Assembly (NCBI RefSeq): GCF_001544875.2
Contig: NZ_FCOA02000001.1
Coordinates: forward strand, 62,001 to 126,000
Direction of reading: 5' to 3'
Length of the DNA stretch: 64,000 bases
Origin: Caballeronia hypogeia
Lineage (GTDB): Bacteria > Pseudomonadota > Gammaproteobacteria > Burkholderiales > Burkholderiaceae
Shown here: positions 62,445-64,000 of the stretch, piece by piece
How the letters are laid out: each line of letters opens with the position of its first letter
How positions within the stretch are numbered: the first letter of the stretch is position 1
Translations under genes and position numbers: made by a program
Notes under the pieces: model-generated
The model's database searches: none
What the model saw: only the letters and a program-made list of their open reading frames with translations
What the model was told of the DNA's origin: nothing

Positions 62445-62823
62445 CGCGCCGGTCCCGCTTCGTCGGCCTGCCCTGCAAGCCGGCAGCAGGTTCACGGAAG
62501 TTCTTGCGGCGCTCGGCTTCGGCCAGGCGCTTCCCGCGCCCTTCCTCGGTTTCGGCATAGAGCGTCTGCGCGACGCTCGCCGGGCCGCGCACGTCGCAAA
62601 TACCCAGCACTTCCACCTGCCACACGAGCCGCTCGATATCGATCTCGACGATATCGCCCACACGAACGTCCTTCGACGGCTTCACATTTGCGCCGCCGAT
62701 CTTCACGCGACCCTTTTCCACCGCGTCGCTCGCGAGCGAACGCGTCTTGAAGAAACGCGCTGCCCACAGCCATTTATCGATGCGCAAACGCGCGCCGGGT
62801 TCCGTCGAAATCTTGTAGTTCAT
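62416..62823 (-). CDS. hslR: S4-domain RNA-binding protein (Hsp15/HslR-like)
   Basis: This 135-residue protein has an N-terminal S4 domain, LRIDKWLWAARFFKTRSLASDAVEKGRVKIGGANVKPSKDV (about residues 13-53), and a basic C-terminal tail (GRGKRLAEAERRKNFRE, GRPTKRDRRVID). This is the Hsp15 arrangement, which binds stalled 50S subunits carrying nascent chains. It is encoded between hemH (25 bp) and grpE on the same strand, in a heat-shock setting that suits the assignment. Confidence 0.88.
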   Translation of the reverse strand: MNYKISTEPGARLRIDKWLWAARFFKTRSLASDAVEKGRVKIGGANVKPSKDVRVGDIVEIDIERLVWQVEVLGICDVRGPASVAQTLYAETEEGRGKRLAEAERRKNFREPAAGLQGRPTKRDRRVIDKFAGSD

Positions 62824-62848
62824 GGGTCAATGCTGGTTGAAGCCGGGC

Positions 62849-63916
62849 TCACGCCACCGCCGTGAGCGGCTGGACGGTCTGCACAGGCCAGCCCTGCAGA
62901 TGCTGCGCCGCAATCTCGCCAAGCGCCTTGATCCACGCCGGCGACGCGTTCAGGCAGGGAATCCGGTGGAAATGCCTGCCGCCCGCCTTCAGAAATTCGT
63001 CGCGCACCTCGATGCCGATTTCCTCGATCGTCTCGAGACAATCCGCCGTGAAACCGGGACAAAACACGTCCACGCGCCCGACGCCTCCCGCACCTAGCTC
63101 CGCGAGGGTCGGTGCGGTGTACGGCTGAAGCCACTCGGCTTTACCGAAACGCGACTGGAAGGTCACGCGGCACTCCACCGGCGTAAGGCCGAGCGCGGCG
63201 GTCAGCAGCGAGCCGGTCAGCTGGCACTGGTCGTGATACGGGTCGCCCAGGTCCATGGTGCGCTTCGGCACGCCGTGAAAACTCAGCACGAGCTTGTCGC
63301 CGGCGGCGAAATCCGGTGCACCGTGATGCCGCCAGTAATCGCGCACCTGCTCGGCGAGCGCGCCGATATACGCCGGATGATCAGCGTAGTGACGGATCGT
63401 GCGGATTTCCGGCTGGTTACGCACACGCCTGAGCGCCGTGAAAGCGTCGTCGAACGCGGTGGCTGTGGTGGACGACGAATATTGCGGATACATGGGCAGC
63501 AGCAGGATGCGATCGGCGCCCTCGAGCTTCAGTTGATTGAGCATCGCGCCAATGCCGGGCGTGCCGTAGCGCATCGCGTAGTCGACGATCACGTGATAGT
63601 CGTTTGCCGCGAACAGCCGCCGCAAGCCCTCGACCTGTCGCACCGTGAACACGCGCAGCGGCGAACCTTCGGGCATCCAGACCTGCGCATATTTCTTCGC
63701 CGACGCGCGGCCGCGCAACGGCAAAATCAGCCCGCGCAAGATGATTTGCCAGACAAACGAAGGAATCTCGACGACCCGCGGGTCGGACAGAAACTGCGCC
63801 AGATACTTGCGCACGGCCCGCGGCGTAGGCGCGTCCGGCGTGCCGAGATTGATCAGCAGCACCGCGACGCGATGCGAAGCGCTGGGCTGCGACGGCAACT
63901 CGAGGTCGAAACGCAT
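62849..63916 (-). CDS. hemH: Ferrochelatase
   Basis: This 355-residue enzyme inserts Fe2+ into protoporphyrin IX. Motifs are [36 protein letters not shown], the catalytic His in [37 protein letters not shown] and [17 protein letters not shown] (catalytic Glu). The ATG at 63916 matches the usual MRFDLE start; an ATG at 63961 is in frame but adds 15 residues. It supplies heme for the c-type cytochromes in the window. The remaining 39 bases to the edge show no assignable gene. Confidence 0.96.
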   Translation of the reverse strand: MRFDLELPSQPSASHRVAVLLINLGTPDAPTPRAVRKYLAQFLSDPRVVEIPSFVWQIILRGLILPLRGRASAKKYAQVWMPEGSPLRVFTVRQVEGLRRLFAANDYHVIVDYAMRYGTPGIGAMLNQLKLEGADRILLLPMYPQYSSSTTATAFDDAFTALRRVRNQPEIRTIRHYADHPAYIGALAEQVRDYWRHHGAPDFAAGDKLVLSFHGVPKRTMDLGDPYHDQCQLTGSLLTAALGLTPVECRVTFQSRFGKAEWLQPYTAPTLAELGAGGVGRVDVFCPGFTADCLETIEEIGIEVRDEFLKAGGRHFHRIPCLNASPAWIKALGEIAAQHLQGWPVQTVQPLTAVA

Positions 63917-64000
63917 AGGAACGGGCGGGCTGAGAAAAGGCGTCGAAAAGGTGAGGACCATTATAGCGGCGGCCTCGAAAACGCATCATTGGCCGAATGG

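Noticed and set aside
63962..64000. Possible 3' end of hrcA at the right edge
   Set aside because: hrcA is often upstream of hemH, but 39 bases give too little sequence; a minus-strand TGA near 63987 is not enough.

Overview
The window is GC-rich, densely coding chromosomal DNA from a beta-proteobacterium of the Burkholderiaceae, most likely in the Paraburkholderia/Caballeronia part of the family. This rests on the G+C-rich third codon positions, on blocks I remember as typical of that family (purM / hda-HAD-pcnB-folK-dck-panB; miaB-phoH-ybeY-corC-lnt-glyQS-gmhB-plsC; hemH-S4-grpE-dnaK-dnaJ-pabB), and on the individual protein sequences. I see no prophage, insertion sequence, CRISPR array or rRNA operon. 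Nearly everything is core genome with small accessory islands.

Layout. 1-4100: tRNA-Met(CAT) with its terminator, then an RpiR-type regulator, a class III aminotransferase, a carboxymuconolactone-decarboxylase-like protein and an orphan amino-acid-binding protein, with strong palindromes in front of the aminotransferase and the binding protein. 4200-6060: a glycine-zipper protein, an unknown protein and a gene-free stretch that looks like a structured RNA ending in an intrinsic terminator. 6061-9341: an envelope group (tandem zinc-ribbon protein, OmlA-like lipoprotein, NlpD-like LysM/M23 lipoprotein, GlsB/YeaQ protein, DedA protein). 9532-19113: housekeeping genes mutL-miaA, purM, hda, a HAD phosphatase, pcnB, folK, a deoxynucleoside kinase and panB. 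19200-31100: copD, two multiheme cytochromes c, a hemolysin-III protein, rhlE, a PNPOx-like protein, a diiron ferritin-like protein, an MHS transporter and a gamma-glutamyltransferase. 31100-37900: a lipoprotein, glpK, an FMN riboswitch with ribB, a HAD hydrolase, and an MFS/VOC pair divergent from a LysR regulator.

38021-50801 is a long co-oriented housekeeping run: miaB, phoH-like, ybeY, chaC-like, corC, lnt, glyQS, gmhB, plsC-like, a YgjP-like metallopeptidase and gloA. It covers tRNA modification, rRNA maturation, lipoprotein and lipid biogenesis, glycyl-tRNA charging and heptose synthesis. 50971-55908: an EamA transporter, a DedA-rhodanese fusion divergent from a persulfide-dioxygenase-like MBL protein, and a GntR regulator divergent from D-galactonate dehydratase. 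55942-63916 (minus strand): a PabB-PabC fusion, the heat-shock set dnaJ/dnaK/grpE with recognisable sigma-32 promoters, an S4-domain Hsp15-like protein and ferrochelatase.

The observations I rate highest are the structured intergenic RNA candidate at 5582-5829, which has mutually exclusive hairpins; the matching palindromic control sites near 1126-1164 and 4048-4089; the desaturase-like diiron protein at 26143; the divergent DedA-rhodanese and persulfide dioxygenase pair; and two successive intrinsic terminators between dnaK and dnaJ. None is proven to be a new system. Family names come from reading motifs, without database searches.
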